Shown: in pieces, positions 4,647-5,788 of the stretch | Position numbering within the stretch: the first letter of the stretch is position 1 | How the letters are laid out: each line of letters begins with the position of its first letter | Origin: an uncultured Lachnospiraceae bacterium | Lineage (GTDB): Bacteria; Bacillota; Clostridia; Lachnospirales; Lachnospiraceae | Assembly: GCA_902782655.1 (NCBI GenBank) | Contig: CACZNY010000358.1 | Location: 1 to 5,788 of the forward strand | Reading direction: 5' to 3' | DNA: 5,788 bases | Made by a program: the position numbers and the translations under genes | The notes under the pieces: model-generated | Told to the model about the DNA's origin: nothing | What the model saw: the letters and a program-made list of their open reading frames with translations, nothing else | Databases searched by the model: none

Positions 4647-5770
4647 GTAAACTGAAATTGATGACGATACTCGGGACAAGGCCTGAGATCATAAGGCTTT
4701 CGGAGGTCATAAAGTGTGCGGACAGGTACTTCGACCATGTGCTGGTGCACACCGGGCAGAATTACGACTATACACTGAATCAGGTCTTTTTCGAAAACCT
4801 CGGGCTCCGCGAGCCGGATCATTATCTTGACAGCGTGGGAGCGGATCTGGGGGAGACCATGGGGAATATCATCTCAAAATCCTACGGACTGCTTAAAGAG
4901 GTGAAGCCCGATGCTGTACTTATTCTCGGAGATACGAACTCGGCGCTGTCCGCCATATCCGCAAAGAGGCTGAAGATCCCGATCTTCCATATGGAGGCGG
5001 GGAACCGCTGCTGGGACTGGAATGTGTCGGAGATGATAAACAGGAAGATAGTGGATCATATATCGGACATCAATCTGCCCTATACCGAGCATTCGAGGCG
5101 GTATCTGCTGTCCGAGGGGATAGACGGCAAGACCATGTTTGTCACCGGCTCTCCCATGAAGGAGGTCCTGATCAAAAACAGGGATAAGATCGAGGCTTCG
5201 AGGGTGCTTGAGGAGCTTTCGCTGAAGCCCGGGAAGTACATCCTCGTATCCGCCCACAGGGAGGAGAATATAGACCTCGAGGACAATTTCTTCGCGCTTA
5301 TGAACTCCATAAACCATATAGCGGAAAAGTATGATATGCCGGTCATTTATTCCACCCATCCAAGATCAAGGAGCTTCATAGATAAAAGGGGCTTCGTCTT
5401 TGATAAGAGGGTAAAGAGCCTGAAGCCCTTCGGATATTTTGATTATAATAAGCTGCAGGAGAATGCCTTCTGTGTGCTGTCCGACTCGGGGACTCTCTCT
5501 GAGGAGTCAGCCATGATGGACTTCCCTGCTGTGCTGATAAGGACCTCCACCGAGAGGCCGGAGGTGCTGGACAAGGGCTCGGTGGTCATAGGAGGAATAA
5601 AATCTGATGACGTGGAGCAGGCCGTGGAGCTTGCGACAGCCATGCATGAGGCTCATGAGCCCTACGTGGAGGCGGAGGACTACGCTGATGAGAATGTCTC
5701 AGTCAAGGTGATAAAGATAATACAGAGCTACACGAAGATCGTGAACGAAACGGTATGGCTGAAGCATTGA
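4643..5770 (+). CDS. capG: Non-hydrolysing UDP-sugar 2-epimerase making UDP-L-FucNAc (CapG/FnlC/WbjD)
   Basis: This cytoplasmic enzyme of the WecB-like 2-epimerase family inverts C-2 of UDP-N-acetyl-6-deoxy-L-talosamine to give UDP-N-acetyl-L-fucosamine, the last step of the pathway. It has two Rossmann-like lobes (GT-B fold by family). Visible signatures are ILGTRPEIIRLS with R13, HTGQNYDYTLNQVFF (36-50), LGDTNS with D97, HMEAGNRCWD with E118, E130 before INRK, SAHREENID with H205, STHPRS (237-242), and SDSGTLSEES with E287/E288. By alignment with E. coli WecB, D97, E118, E130 and H205 match its proposed catalytic or substrate-contacting residues. NRCWD and the tail KVIKIIQSY mark the CapG branch rather than WecB itself, which has a GLRTGD-type loop. 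Length 375 matches S. aureus CapG. Met131 replaces the second Glu of the usual PEE-NR segment. It has its own strong ribosome binding site, and its ATG overlaps the stop of the 49-codon frame. Only 18 bases follow its stop, with no visible terminator. Confidence 0.95.
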   Translation: MSKLKLMTILGTRPEIIRLSEVIKCADRYFDHVLVHTGQNYDYTLNQVFFENLGLREPDHYLDSVGADLGETMGNIISKSYGLLKEVKPDAVLILGDTNSALSAISAKRLKIPIFHMEAGNRCWDWNVSEMINRKIVDHISDINLPYTEHSRRYLLSEGIDGKTMFVTGSPMKEVLIKNRDKIEASRVLEELSLKPGKYILVSAHREENIDLEDNFFALMNSINHIAEKYDMPVIYSTHPRSRSFIDKRGFVFDKRVKSLKPFGYFDYNKLQENAFCVLSDSGTLSEESAMMDFPAVLIRTSTERPEVLDKGSVVIGGIKSDDVEQAVELATAMHEAHEPYVEAEDYADENVSVKVIKIIQSYTKIVNETVWLKH

Positions 5771-5788
5771 GGTTTTATTTTGGTTTAC

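Noticed and set aside
4144..4752. 202-codon open frame on the minus strand across the capF-capG junction
   Set aside because: It is antisense to two well-identified genes and the predicted protein has no recognisable family. It also crosses the spacer, but nothing else supports it.
1..5788. CRISPR arrays, tRNA or rRNA genes, insertion sequences, attachment sites
   Set aside because: I saw no regularly spaced repeats, cloverleaf sequence, transposase motifs or terminal inverted repeats in the window.

Overview
The window looks like chromosomal DNA of a low- to mid-GC Gram-positive anaerobe, most plausibly a Lachnospiraceae-type Firmicute. This rests on an LplA/LplB-type sugar uptake pair with a DUF3502 tail, strong AGGAG ribosome binding sites, close resemblance of the three sugar-nucleotide enzymes to Staphylococcus aureus CapE/CapF/CapG, and heavy AGG/AGA and ATA use in those genes. 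No search was run, so the taxonomic call is inference. All convincing genes are on the + strand.

Region 1 (1-1936) is the end of a sugar ABC importer operon. It holds the C-terminal part of an LplA-like solute-binding lipoprotein that runs off the left edge, then a complete LplB-like permease. The permease starts inside the end of the binding-protein gene (32-base overlap). The expected second permease (LplC type) does not follow, and no ATPase is present. A rho-independent terminator-like hairpin at 2045-2075 closes the unit.

Region 2 (about 2076-2208) is a short leader with a possible weak promoter and a nested inverted repeat.

Region 3 (2209-5770) is a compact cassette, capE-capF-capG (fnlA/fnlB/fnlC or wbjB/wbjC/wbjD in other species). 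These three enzymes together convert UDP-GlcNAc to UDP-N-acetyl-L-fucosamine, a precursor for capsule or other surface polysaccharide. CapE dehydrates and epimerises, CapF epimerises and reduces through an SDR domain fused to a cupin, and CapG inverts C-2.

The most unusual feature is in the two spacers of this cassette. Each contains a small open reading frame absent from the standard capEFG description. The capE-capF spacer has a 30-codon frame behind a strong ribosome binding site, and its stop overlaps the capF start as ATGA. The capF-capG spacer is spanned by a 49-codon frame that overlaps the capF stop as ATGA at one end and the capG start as ATGA at the other. If translated, they would make the whole cassette a continuously coupled chain. 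They could instead be chance or remnants of a dispersed repeat. A G-rich, quadruplex-compatible stretch inside capF encodes an apparent Gly/Pro-rich insertion.
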